Assembly (NCBI RefSeq): GCF_039822205.1
Contig: NZ_JBAGBW010000030.1
Span: forward strand, 1 to 16,824
Source of the DNA: Thermodesulfobium sp. 4217-1
GTDB lineage: Bacteria; Thermodesulfobiota; Thermodesulfobiia; Thermodesulfobiales; Thermodesulfobiaceae
DNA: 16,824 bases
Direction: 5' to 3'
The notes beneath the pieces were generated by a model that was not told the DNA's origin, did not search any database, and saw nothing but the letters and a program-made list of their open reading frames with translations. Shown in pieces: positions 7,504-15,300 of this stretch (within the stretch, counting starts at the first letter, position 1; each line of letters begins with the position of its first letter). Position numbers and translations under genes: made by a program.

Positions 7504-9000
7504 TTATGAATTAATACCTAAGATTTTCAATATCTCATCTTCCATATTTTCTTTGTCTATTATTCCCTTATGCAACATATTCTTCCCCTTTAGCGATTTT
7601 AGCGGCATAGGAATTGGAGTGGCAGTTTTTTCTTCAATCTCGTACATAAGATCAAACTCGCTCTTGCTAGCTTCTGGCTTGCCAAATAGAGCTTCGTAAA
7701 TGCTTATTGAAAATTTATATGGGTTTGCAGTCGATAAGATAAATGTCGGCGTAGCATCTTTAGTAAGATTAATATATTTTAAATAGACTGCTCTACCCAC
7801 AGCTGTGTGAGTATCCAAAAGATATTTGTTATCTACAAAATCTTTATAGATTTGTTTCTTTGTGGTTTCGTCATCAGCCCAATCAGCCCAAAACAGATCT
7901 TTTATCTTATCGTGTATAGACGCTTCTATCTTATATTTGCCGCTGTCCTTTAGCTGAGCCATCAAATTTGAGATGTATTCTGAATCCTTCTCTGACAGCT
8001 CGTACAAGAGCCTTTCAAGATTGCTTGAAATCAAAATGTCCATTGAAGGTGAGATAGTCTTATAAAAATTTCTTTTTCTATCGTAAACCCCAGTATTGAT
8101 AAAGTCAGTAAGCACGTTATTGCTATTGGATGCGCAGATAAGCTTCTTAATCGGCAAACCCATTTTCTTTGCATAATAACCAGCCAATATATTTCCAAAA
8201 TTTCCAGTTGGAACTACGAAATTTATTTCTGAACCTTTATTGAACAAACCTTTTTGTAAGCCCTGAACGTATGAATAAAAATAATATACGATTTGAGGCG
8301 CCAGTCTACCCCAGTTTATTGAATTTGCAGAAGAGAGCTCAATGCCATTTTGAAGCAATCTGTTATTTAGACTCTTATTGTTGAAAATTGATTTTACAGT
8401 ATTCTGAACGTCATCAAAATTTCCATTTACTGCATAAGAAAAGGTATTCGAACCTTCCTGCGTGACCATTTGCAGTCTTTGGACTTCACTCACGCCATTA
8501 TGCGGAAAGAAAACTATTATTTTAGTACCCAATACGTCTCTATAGCCCTCAAGAGCAGCCTTGCCTGTATCCCCAGAGGTGGCTACCAAGATAACTATTT
8601 CATTTTTTATATTATTTTTTTCTTTGGCAATGGACAACAGCAGCGGCATTATTTGAAGTGCGATATCCTTGAAGGCCTGAGTAGGACCATGCCACAGTTC
8701 GGTTACTGAACAACCTTCCTGCAAGGTAAATATAGGTGTGACGTCATGACTGTCAAATTTATTAATGCTATAAGCCTTTTCTATGCAGCTCTTTATCTCT
8801 TCATCAGAATAATCTGTTAGGAATTTTTTTAGGATTATAAAAGCGATATCTTTATAGCCTTTTATGTGCTCAAAATCTTGGATATCTACAGTTGGGATAT
8901 CTTCTGGAACGAAAAGCCCTCCATCTTTAGATAGCCCTTGAAGTATCACCTGTGAAGAGGTTAATTTTTTCTCCATTCCTCTTGTGCTGTTATAAAACAT
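7504..9000 (-). CDS. thrC: Threonine synthase
   Basis: The 498-residue PLP enzyme converts O-phosphohomoserine to threonine, the last step of threonine biosynthesis. It opens with the family's 'YxSTRG' segment (FYNSTRG) and the DGGLFVP motif (26-32). Lys111 in ELWHGPTQAFKD is the Schiff-base lysine, and TSGDTGKAA (141-149) binds the cofactor phosphate. NSINWGRLAPQ follows. The length and motifs match the long E. coli/yeast-like class rather than the short Bacillus class. Start ATG follows GAGGTG. The gene starts 12 nt after the biotin ligase stop. It ends 26 nt before a tRNA for threonine, and no terminator separates the two. hom and thrB are not in the window. Confidence 0.96.
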   Translation of the reverse strand: MFYNSTRGMEKKLTSSQVILQGLSKDGGLFVPEDIPTVDIQDFEHIKGYKDIAFIILKKFLTDYSDEEIKSCIEKAYSINKFDSHDVTPIFTLQEGCSVTELWHGPTQAFKDIALQIMPLLLSIAKEKNNIKNEIVILVATSGDTGKAALEGYRDVLGTKIIVFFPHNGVSEVQRLQMVTQEGSNTFSYAVNGNFDDVQNTVKSIFNNKSLNNRLLQNGIELSSANSINWGRLAPQIVYYFYSYVQGLQKGLFNKGSEINFVVPTGNFGNILAGYYAKKMGLPIKKLICASNSNNVLTDFINTGVYDRKRNFYKTISPSMDILISSNLERLLYELSEKDSEYISNLMAQLKDSGKYKIEASIHDKIKDLFWADWADDETTKKQIYKDFVDNKYLLDTHTAVGRAVYLKYINLTKDATPTFILSTANPYKFSISIYEALFGKPEASKSEFDLMYEIEEKTATPIPMPLKSLKGKNMLHKGIIDKENMEDEILKILGINS

Positions 9001-9012
9001 TTTTCACCTCGT

Positions 9013-9732
9013 TTAAAAAATAATTCTTCCAGAATACATAGAACAATATTCACCGTTTAAAATATAAACCAATTCTCCCTGAGATCCAATTGAATCTAAA
9101 ATTACATTAGAAATTGTTTCACTGTTTTTCTCAAGTTGAACAAATTCATTCTTTAGATAAAGCTTTTTGTTTATATCCTTTAATATCATATCAAAAAAAC
9201 TAAGTGAAAAATTATCTATAATATTTTCAAAAACATCTAAGATATCCATTAAGAGCTCATTTATACCTATGTGATCATTAAATACTGATTTTAAATTGAT
9301 AGCTGGATATCGTATATTCTCAACGTTTATTTCATTATTTACGTTTATTCCAAATCCGCAGATATAATAAAACGAACCCTTAAAACTAAATTTTTCTACA
9401 AGTATCCCTGAAACCTTTTTCCCCATCAGAATAATATCATTTGGCCATTTTATAAGAGGATCTGAGCCCATCTTCTCTAAAACTTTCAAAACAGAATATG
9501 AGCAAATAAGCGGCAACAAAGACTCTTTGAAATTTAAAGTCTCACCAAGCGAGAGTGAGAACCACAACCCGCCCTTGTTTGATTGCCAGACTGAGCCTCT
9601 TTGACCTCTTCCATTCGTTTGTTCAGATGAGACTATCACAGGAAAGAGACTGTATTTTCTGATCCAATCCCTTAATGTGTCTTGTGTGCTTCCAGTTTCC
9701 TTTAAAAATAGTATATTTTTAGGCCCTTTCAA
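9013..9732 (-). CDS. birA: Biotin--[acetyl-CoA-carboxylase] ligase, monofunctional
   Basis: Activates biotin with ATP and attaches it to carrier-protein lysines of biotin-dependent carboxylases. Motifs, counted from the proposed start, are GSTQDTL (14-20), GRGQRGSVW (41-49, biotin/adenylate loop), KWPNDI (95-100) and KKVSGILVE (105-113, holding the catalytic lysine). The N-terminal helix-turn-helix of E. coli-type BirA is absent, so it should not act as a repressor. I place the start at TTG (9730-9732), which overlaps the TGA stop of the upstream gene as TTGA and follows AGGGGAG. That gives 239 residues. An ATG at 9790-9792 would add 20 residues that lie inside the upstream gene and have no biotin-ligase character. 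Confidence 0.92.
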   Translation of the reverse strand: MKGPKNILFLKETGSTQDTLRDWIRKYSLFPVIVSSEQTNGRGQRGSVWQSNKGGLWFSLSLGETLNFKESLLPLICSYSVLKVLEKMGSDPLIKWPNDIILMGKKVSGILVEKFSFKGSFYYICGFGINVNNEINVENIRYPAINLKSVFNDHIGINELLMDILDVFENIIDNFSLSFFDMILKDINKKLYLKNEFVQLEKNSETISNVILDSIGSQGELVYILNGEYCSMYSGRIIF

Positions 9733-10301
9733 GACTCTCCCCTGCAGAGAAATCCTTTCTCGGTAACTATGATGTCCATTTTTATGTCCCATGGATCTGA
9801 TTTTATGGCATCAACTATCTGAAAATCAAAGGCTACACCAATTTTCAAAGTCGTATTAGGCATATTTTTCAAAAATTTGTCGTAGAAACCTTTTCCAAAG
9901 CCGAGTCTATTTGAATTTCGGTCAAAAGCCACGCCTGGAATGAATATTAAGTCTAACTTTTTTGATTTTAATCTGCTTGGCTTATACATTGGCTCAAGGA
10001 TACCATAGGGTCCCTTTTCCCATATAGTATCCACAAAGCACTGAACAGGATTGATCTTTAAACTTCTTAATGAAACAGTAGGCAAATATACGCTTTTATG
10101 TCTATTTAGGGCATCGTTGTAAAGAATCCCGAGATCAACTTCTCCTTTGATTGAAGAATAAAGCATTAAACTCCTTGATTCCAGATAAAAAAAGCTCTTT
10201 ATAATCATCGAGCAGATAGAAGAGCTCAGAGATTCTCTCAAGTTTGAGTTCAGCGTCTCTCTTCTTTTAAGAATCTCTTCTCTAATTAATATTTTTTCCA
10301 T
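9729..10301 (-). CDS. 5-formyltetrahydrofolate cyclo-ligase
   Basis: The 190-residue protein converts 5-formyl-THF to 5,10-methenyl-THF using ATP, returning a stored folate to one-carbon metabolism. The signature GVAFDRNSNRLGFGKGFYDK spans about 123-142; its arginine and glycine loop bind ATP. DPWDIKMDIIVTE near the C-terminus is the usual closing motif. The N-terminal basic helix (KILIREEILKRR) is typical of the family. Its ribosome site is weak: the 20-nt gap after the purA stop has nothing better than AAGAT, so it may rely on readthrough translation from purA. Its stop overlaps the biotin ligase start. Confidence 0.93.
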   Translation of the reverse strand: MEKILIREEILKRRETLNSNLRESLSSSICSMIIKSFFYLESRSLMLYSSIKGEVDLGILYNDALNRHKSVYLPTVSLRSLKINPVQCFVDTIWEKGPYGILEPMYKPSRLKSKKLDLIFIPGVAFDRNSNRLGFGKGFYDKFLKNMPNTTLKIGVAFDFQIVDAIKSDPWDIKMDIIVTEKGFLCRGES

Positions 10302-10321
10302 ATAAATTCAGATCTTAAATG

Positions 10322-11629
10322 CTATATCCCTAATTTTTTTAAGATTGAATCGTCATTTATAAGCGTCTGAGATCTCTTGGCACCTATACTTACAAATAAT
10401 ACAGGAGTTTTTGATAGCTCTTCAATCTTTTTTATATATTTGATAGCATTTTCAGGCAAGTCCTCAAACCTCTCTACTTTAGTGGTATCGGTTTTCCAGC
10501 CTGGCACTTCTTCATATAGCAATTCCACATTGTACAGATCTGACATACAGGATGGTATTCTATCTATAATCTTGCCAGATTTTAATTTATACGCATAAGC
10601 GATTTTTAGCGTATCCAAATCGTCTAAAACGTCAAGTTTGGTCAGGGCAAAGCCATCAAGGGAGTTTACGATTGAGCTATAGCGCAATATCACAGCATCC
10701 AGCCAGCCAGTCCTTCTGGGCCTTCCTGTGGTAGTGCCAAATTCATGGCCTTTTTGTCTCATTCTTTCGCCCATGTCATCAAATAGTTCTGTTGGAAATG
10801 GTCCCTCACCAACCCTTGTGGTGTAAGCCTTTGCTATACCAATTATGCCATTGATATATTTTGGACCTACTCCTGAGCCCATACATGCGCCCCCAGCGGT
10901 CGGGTGTGACGATGTTACAAATGGATACGTTCCATGGTCGAGATCTAATAGCGTACCCTGAGCTCCTTCAAATAAAACCTTTTGTCCATTTTTCAAAGCA
11001 TCGTTTATTTCGTAAACTGAATCAATTACGTGATCAGCAAAGTACTCCTTAAATCTGAGCAATTCTGAAAAAATTGAATCAATGTTTATTACGCTAAGAT
11101 CTACGAAATTGCTATAAAGTTTAACCTTTTCTTCATAAGATTTGTACAATAGGTCTTTCAGATCAGACTCTGAGCAGTAGAGATCTCCCATTCTTATTCC
11201 CACTCTGCCATATTTATCCATATACGTAGGTCCGATGCCCCTACCTGTAGTTCCAATCACCTTGCCGTTTGGAGTTTGATCCTTCCACTTATCTATAATT
11301 GGATGAAATGGCAAAATCAAATGAGTTCTTGTGCTTATAAAAAGGTTCTTGCATTCGTGGCCTCTTTCTTTCAAGCCCTCAACTTCTTTGTGTAGCATCC
11401 ATAGGTTTAGGACTGCTCCGTTACCTATTATGCACTTCTTGTCAGAATATAAAATCCCTGATGGTATATTGTGAAATTTATATTCTTTATCACCAACTAC
11501 TACCGTGTGACCCGCGTTATCTCCTCCTTGGTATCTAACGATAAGATTCATTCTCTGAGCGAGCCAATCAGTAATCTTGCCTTTTCCTTCATCTCCCCAT
11601 TGCGCTCCTACAATAACAACTCCTGGCAT
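10322..11629 (-). CDS. purA: Adenylosuccinate synthetase
   Basis: Joins IMP and aspartate with GTP to give adenylosuccinate, the first committed step toward AMP. The 435-residue length is standard. GAQWGDEGKGKITD (8-21) holds the catalytic Asp14 and the P-loop-like glycines, and GGDNAGHTV (35-43) carries the catalytic His41. Also present are the IMP-binding TTGRGIGPTYMDK, the EGAQGTLLDLDHGTYPFVTSS block and the C-terminal GAKRSQT. Start ATG follows GGAGGTG by 7 nt. It begins 21 nt after dnaB in the same direction. Aspartate released by the asparaginase across the window could feed this step, though that is only a metabolic remark. Confidence 0.97.
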   Translation of the reverse strand: MPGVVIVGAQWGDEGKGKITDWLAQRMNLIVRYQGGDNAGHTVVVGDKEYKFHNIPSGILYSDKKCIIGNGAVLNLWMLHKEVEGLKERGHECKNLFISTRTHLILPFHPIIDKWKDQTPNGKVIGTTGRGIGPTYMDKYGRVGIRMGDLYCSESDLKDLLYKSYEEKVKLYSNFVDLSVINIDSIFSELLRFKEYFADHVIDSVYEINDALKNGQKVLFEGAQGTLLDLDHGTYPFVTSSHPTAGGACMGSGVGPKYINGIIGIAKAYTTRVGEGPFPTELFDDMGERMRQKGHEFGTTTGRPRRTGWLDAVILRYSSIVNSLDGFALTKLDVLDDLDTLKIAYAYKLKSGKIIDRIPSCMSDLYNVELLYEEVPGWKTDTTKVERFEDLPENAIKYIKKIEELSKTPVLFVSIGAKRSQTLINDDSILKKLGI

Positions 11630-11650
11630 TACACCACACCTCCAAAATTT

Positions 11651-12976
11651 TTACTCATTATTATAAAAATCCTCTTTATTCACAAATTTTGCTTGCTCTT
11701 TAAGAAATACCAATTCTACTTTACCAAGTGGACCATTTCTTTGTTTCGCGATAATTATTTCTGCTATCCTCTTCTTGTCTGATTTAGGATTATAATACTC
11801 ATCCCTATATATAAAGGCTACCACGTCAGCAATCTGCTCTATCTCGCCCGACTCTCTAAGGTCAGATAGTACAGGTCTTTTTTCATTTCTTGTCTCTACA
11901 GCCCTTGAGAGCTGTGAGAGCGCGATGATCGGGACCTCTATCTCCCTGGCCAGGGCTTTTAGAGATCTTGCAATTTCAGCCACTTCTTGAACTCTGTTTT
12001 CATTTCTTCTGCCCTGCATCAGCTGCAAATAATCAACTATTATCAAGGACAAAGGGGTTTCGCTCTTTAACTTTCTTGACTTTGCTCTCATCTCAAGCGC
12101 GGAGATATTTGGCGTATCGTCAATATAAATATTGCACTCAGAGAGCTTTGATATTGCCCTGCTAAGCTTGGGCCACTCGTGCTCTTGAATGTTTCCCGTC
12201 CTAAGATTGTGTATATCAATCATACCTTCAGAACATATCAATCTCTGGGCCAACTGTTCTTTTGACATCTCCAAAGAAAATAGACCAACAGCTTTATCGG
12301 GCAAGCCAGCCAAATGTCTTGCAAGGTTTAGACAAAAAGCAGTTTTTCCCATTGATGGCCTTGCGGCTATGATTATCAGATCTGAAGGCTGAAAGCCTGC
12401 CGTGAGGAAGTCAAAATCCTTAAATCCGCTCGGCTCACCAGTTATGCCAGTCTTGTTTTTAAACGACTTGTCAATCATCTCAAATGTGGTGGTAAGGGCG
12501 TCTGAAATGTGAACGAATCCCTTTCTTGACCTTTTTTGAGTTATTTCAAAAACCAGCTTTTCAGCCCTATCCAGCGCCTCTCCGAGACTCTCCTTTGAAA
12601 ACCCTATTTCTACTATCTCGGTCCCAACTTCAATTAACTTTCTAAATAGTGCCGCCTCTTCAATCAGTTTTGAATAATACTCTGCGTTTGCGGGGGTCAG
12701 CAAATTTGACACAAGATCTGCCAGGTAATTTGGACCGCCTATATCATCCAAAAGATTTTTCGAAGATAGCTTTTCGGATAGGGTTACAATGTCTACAGGA
12801 TCTCCCTTGTCAAAAAGATCTATTATAGAAACGTATATATGCTTGTGCGACGTTTTATAAAAATACTCTGGCTTAACGGTTTCTACACACCTTGCAATCG
12901 CTTCTCTGCTAAGGAGCATAGAACCCAATAGAGCCTGTTCTGCTTCTAAATTATATGGTGGGGTTCTGTCTAACAT
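11651..12976 (-). CDS. dnaB: Replicative DNA helicase DnaB
   Basis: The 441-residue hexameric helicase unwinds the replication fork and binds primase. The N-terminal domain opens with RTPPYNLEAEQALLGSML (4-21), the classic DnaB start. The RecA-like core has Walker A ARPSMGKT (205-212), SLEMS (234-238) and Walker B LIIVDYLQLM (311-320). The distal ALSQLSRAVE and RPVLSDLRESG segments are also intact. There is no intein. An in-frame TGA 12 nt upstream fixes ATG 12976 as the first possible start. Its ribosome site is poor, and a hairpin sits just upstream, so translation may be limited or coupled. It lies between glutamate synthase and purA; a dnaB-purA pairing is common in bacteria. Confidence 0.97.
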   Translation of the reverse strand: MLDRTPPYNLEAEQALLGSMLLSREAIARCVETVKPEYFYKTSHKHIYVSIIDLFDKGDPVDIVTLSEKLSSKNLLDDIGGPNYLADLVSNLLTPANAEYYSKLIEEAALFRKLIEVGTEIVEIGFSKESLGEALDRAEKLVFEITQKRSRKGFVHISDALTTTFEMIDKSFKNKTGITGEPSGFKDFDFLTAGFQPSDLIIIAARPSMGKTAFCLNLARHLAGLPDKAVGLFSLEMSKEQLAQRLICSEGMIDIHNLRTGNIQEHEWPKLSRAISKLSECNIYIDDTPNISALEMRAKSRKLKSETPLSLIIVDYLQLMQGRRNENRVQEVAEIARSLKALAREIEVPIIALSQLSRAVETRNEKRPVLSDLRESGEIEQIADVVAFIYRDEYYNPKSDKKRIAEIIIAKQRNGPLGKVELVFLKEQAKFVNKEDFYNNE

Positions 12977-13000
12977 ATATAGCTTTCATATCCGTAAGCG

Positions 13001-13037
13001 CCAAGAAGTTTGTGAAATAAACAAATGTCCTTCTTGG
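13001..13037 (-). promoter_or_regulatory. Stable hairpin in the leader of dnaB
   Basis: On the minus strand CCAAGAAG pairs with CTTCTTGG (13030-13037 with 13001-13008). An inner TTTGT/ACAAA stem (13021-13025 with 13009-13013) follows a 4-nt bulge, with a 7-nt loop. It lies between the upstream gene's stop and the dnaB ATG. No T run follows, so it is not a standard terminator. It could be an RNA-processing or translation-control element. Confidence 0.5.
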
Positions 13038-13048
13038 AAATTAAGAAA

Positions 13049-13783
13049 TTAATATGCATAAAGATTTCCATAAGGCCTATGAGAAATTGCTTTAAGTTTA
13101 ATAAACTTATCCTTGAGAAGATCTTCAGAATTAAAATTAAACCTTTTGCCATATTCGCCTAAGATACTTGTCAAAATCTTATAGTCATCGTCATCAATAT
13201 CCAGAATCACGACTTCTTTGCCTATATTATTAGCGTTTACATCTCCGCGAATATATATTTTGCCACCGTGCATGCCAGTCCCAATAGCATCTGCTTTCAT
13301 AATCTTGGGAGAATCAAGGTTCAATATAACCAAGATGCCGCCTGCCATATACTCTCCCAAAAAACTCCCAGCGCTGCCACCCACTACTACCGTAGGGACA
13401 TTTTTTTTGAACTCTTTCATGTGAATGCCTACCCTATACCCTACATCCTTTTCAATAAAGATCTTTCCGCCTCTTGCAGCATAGCCTACCACATCCCCAG
13501 CTCTTCCGTGAACGCATATGGTGCCGCTGTTTAAGGTATTGCCTACTCCATCTTGCGCGTTGCCAAACAATTCAATATCTACTCCATCCATAAACATCCC
13601 AAGGTCGTTGCCAACTGTGCCGTTTATAGTTATTTTCAGATCTTTATTTTGTATTCCATTGCCGATAAATCTTTGACCAAGAACGTTTATAATATTTATC
13701 TCTTTATGTCCTTCTTCTATCGACTCTTTTATTTTCTTGTTCAATTCCCTTGAATCCATATTTAACGCGTTTATATTAATCAT
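13049..13783 (-). CDS. Glutamate synthase GXGXG-domain subunit (archaeal-type split GltB, third part)
   Basis: The 244-residue protein is rich in regularly spaced glycines (GTVGNDLGMFMDG, GNAQDGVGNTLNSG, GRAGDVVGYAARGG, GGSAGSFLGEYMAGG). These form the right-handed beta-helix that closes bacterial glutamate synthase alpha chains and has a structural role. It ends in SHRPYGNLYAY, a typical tail. In one-piece GltB this domain is the C-terminus; here it is a separate polypeptide. The ATG follows GGGAGG, which is encoded in the last codons of the preceding gene, and only 2 nt separate the two genes. This strongly suggests coupled translation in fixed ratio. A similar GXGXG domain is the C subunit of formylmethanofuran dehydrogenase, but the gene context decides for glutamate synthase. 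Confidence 0.9.
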   Translation of the reverse strand: MININALNMDSRELNKKIKESIEEGHKEINIINVLGQRFIGNGIQNKDLKITINGTVGNDLGMFMDGVDIELFGNAQDGVGNTLNSGTICVHGRAGDVVGYAARGGKIFIEKDVGYRVGIHMKEFKKNVPTVVVGGSAGSFLGEYMAGGILVILNLDSPKIMKADAIGTGMHGGKIYIRGDVNANNIGKEVVILDIDDDDYKILTSILGEYGKRFNFNSEDLLKDKFIKLKAISHRPYGNLYAY

Positions 13784-13785
13784 AA

Positions 13786-15300
13786 TTACCTCCCGGCAGG
13801 CTTTACGCCAAGAACATCCAAAGTTTCTTTTGAAAGCTCCAATGCCCTTAATCTCTCTCTATTTCCTATCAAGCTCTCTATTGCGTTTATGCCAAGAGCG
13901 CCCATAATCTCTTTTAGCTCTAAGCTCCAGCCTCTAATCAGATTCACAAGTTTCTTTGAGACCTCATCAGGATTGAGCCTATCAACCAAATCTGGTCTCT
14001 GGGTCGCAATCCCCCATGAGCAGTTCCCTGTATAACATTTCTGACAAAGAGTACACCCCATTGCTATGAGAGATGCAGTTCCAATTGTAACAAAATCTGC
14101 TCCAAGCGCAAGAATTTTGGTCATATCAGCAGCGTGTCTAATGCCGCCTGCTGCTACAATAGAAACCTTATTTCTAATTTTTTCTTTTCTCAGCCTATCG
14201 TCAACTGCAGCAATTGCAAGCTCTATGGGTATGCCAATGTGATCCCTTATCATTGTAGGTGCTGCGCCAGTGCCACCTCTAAAACCGTCAATCACAATGT
14301 AGTCTGCGTCAGCTCTTGCTACTCCAGATGCAATAGCTGCCACGTTGTGAACTGCTGCAATCTTTACTCCTACAGGCTTAGAATAGTCTGTCGCCTCCTT
14401 CAAGGAAGTTATAAGCTGAGCAAGATCCTCAATAGAATAAATATCGTGATGAGGAGCAGGAGACAGAGCATCAGTGCCCTTTGGAATCATTCTGGTAGAT
14501 GAGACTTCATCGTCAACCTTGTATCCGGGCAGATGTCCGCCTATTCCTGGCTTTGCTCCTTGTCCTACTTTAATCTCTATAGCGGCAGCTCTCTTAAGAT
14601 AATCTGGGTCTACACCAAATCTGCCAGATGCCACCTGAACAATTATATTGTCCGCATATTCATAGAGATCCTTGTGAAGTCCTCCTTCACCAGTATTCAT
14701 CAATATTCCGCACTCTCTTGCAGCCCTTGCCAATGATTTGTGCGCATTAAGTGAAATCGCACCATACGACATTGCAGCAAATATAATAGGGGAGCTCAAT
14801 TTTATGTTTGGTTTAAGCTTATTTTTTAATATGTAACTGTTGTCTTTAAACTCTATAGCTATATCAATAGGCTTTTCTCCCAAATAGCTTATTATCTCCA
14901 TAGGCTCCCTCAATGGATCGATTGATGGGTTGGTAACCTGGCATGCATCCAAAAACAATCTATCAAATATTATGGGATGCAGCTTATCTGTGCCTGCTGC
15001 CGTCAGCAATATGCCGCCCGTGTTTGCTTGCTTTTTTATATTGCTTATATACTCAGGATTCCAATAATCGTTGTGCTTTTGCGTGCCTGGAAATTTCATT
15101 ATCTGGATAGCTCTTGTGGGGCAAACAAACATACACCTCTGACAGGCTACACATTTTTCGTGTATGGGCTTGACATTTTTGTCCTTGTCCTGGAGAAGTG
15201 CAGAAAAACCGCAGTTGTTTACACACTGGCCACATTTTATACAGAGATCTCTATCTACTTTTATGAAAAATTCTGGAAGAAGTTTATCAAGCACAGACAT
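13786..15300 (-). CDS. gltB: Glutamate synthase FMN subunit with two N-terminal 4Fe-4S sites (archaeal-type split GltB)
   Basis: The 504-residue catalytic part makes glutamate from 2-oxoglutarate and ammonia delivered from glutamine. The N-terminus carries two ferredoxin motifs: Cys20/23/26/30 and Cys50/53/56/60, the latter followed by Pro. The FMN/2-oxoglutarate barrel shows GEGG (204-207), KVGQGAKPGIGG (244-255), SPAPHHDIYSIEDL (280-293) and GGTGAAPT. CTLCQKCYTGNCSWGIATQ (416-434) supplies the cluster cysteines near the flavin. No NADPH-binding GltD-like gene lies nearby, so electrons probably come from ferredoxin through the N-terminal clusters. The start overlaps the end of the glutaminase-domain gene by 14 nt. 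This split, ferredoxin-fused form is typical of archaea and several anaerobic bacteria. Confidence 0.93.
   Translation of the reverse strand: MSVLDKLLPEFFIKVDRDLCIKCGQCVNNCGFSALLQDKDKNVKPIHEKCVACQRCMFVCPTRAIQIMKFPGTQKHNDYWNPEYISNIKKQANTGGILLTAAGTDKLHPIIFDRLFLDACQVTNPSIDPLREPMEIISYLGEKPIDIAIEFKDNSYILKNKLKPNIKLSSPIIFAAMSYGAISLNAHKSLARAARECGILMNTGEGGLHKDLYEYADNIIVQVASGRFGVDPDYLKRAAAIEIKVGQGAKPGIGGHLPGYKVDDEVSSTRMIPKGTDALSPAPHHDIYSIEDLAQLITSLKEATDYSKPVGVKIAAVHNVAAIASGVARADADYIVIDGFRGGTGAAPTMIRDHIGIPIELAIAAVDDRLRKEKIRNKVSIVAAGGIRHAADMTKILALGADFVTIGTASLIAMGCTLCQKCYTGNCSWGIATQRPDLVDRLNPDEVSKKLVNLIRGWSLELKEIMGALGINAIESLIGNRERLRALELSKETLDVLGVKPAGR

Noticed and set aside
9733-9792. A 20-residue N-terminal extension of the biotin ligase from ATG 9792
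   Set aside because: It lies wholly within the upstream gene, lacks a helix-turn-helix or any family likeness, and the TTG at 9732 has the better ribosome site.
12970-13152. A 60-codon minus-strand frame bridging the GXGXG gene and dnaB
   Set aside because: It overlaps the real C-terminus of the GXGXG subunit out of frame, has no good ribosome site and no recognisable features.
14134-14502. A cysteine-rich 122-codon plus-strand frame
   Set aside because: It is antisense to the FMN subunit; the cysteines come from reverse-reading alanine and other GC-containing codons of that gene.
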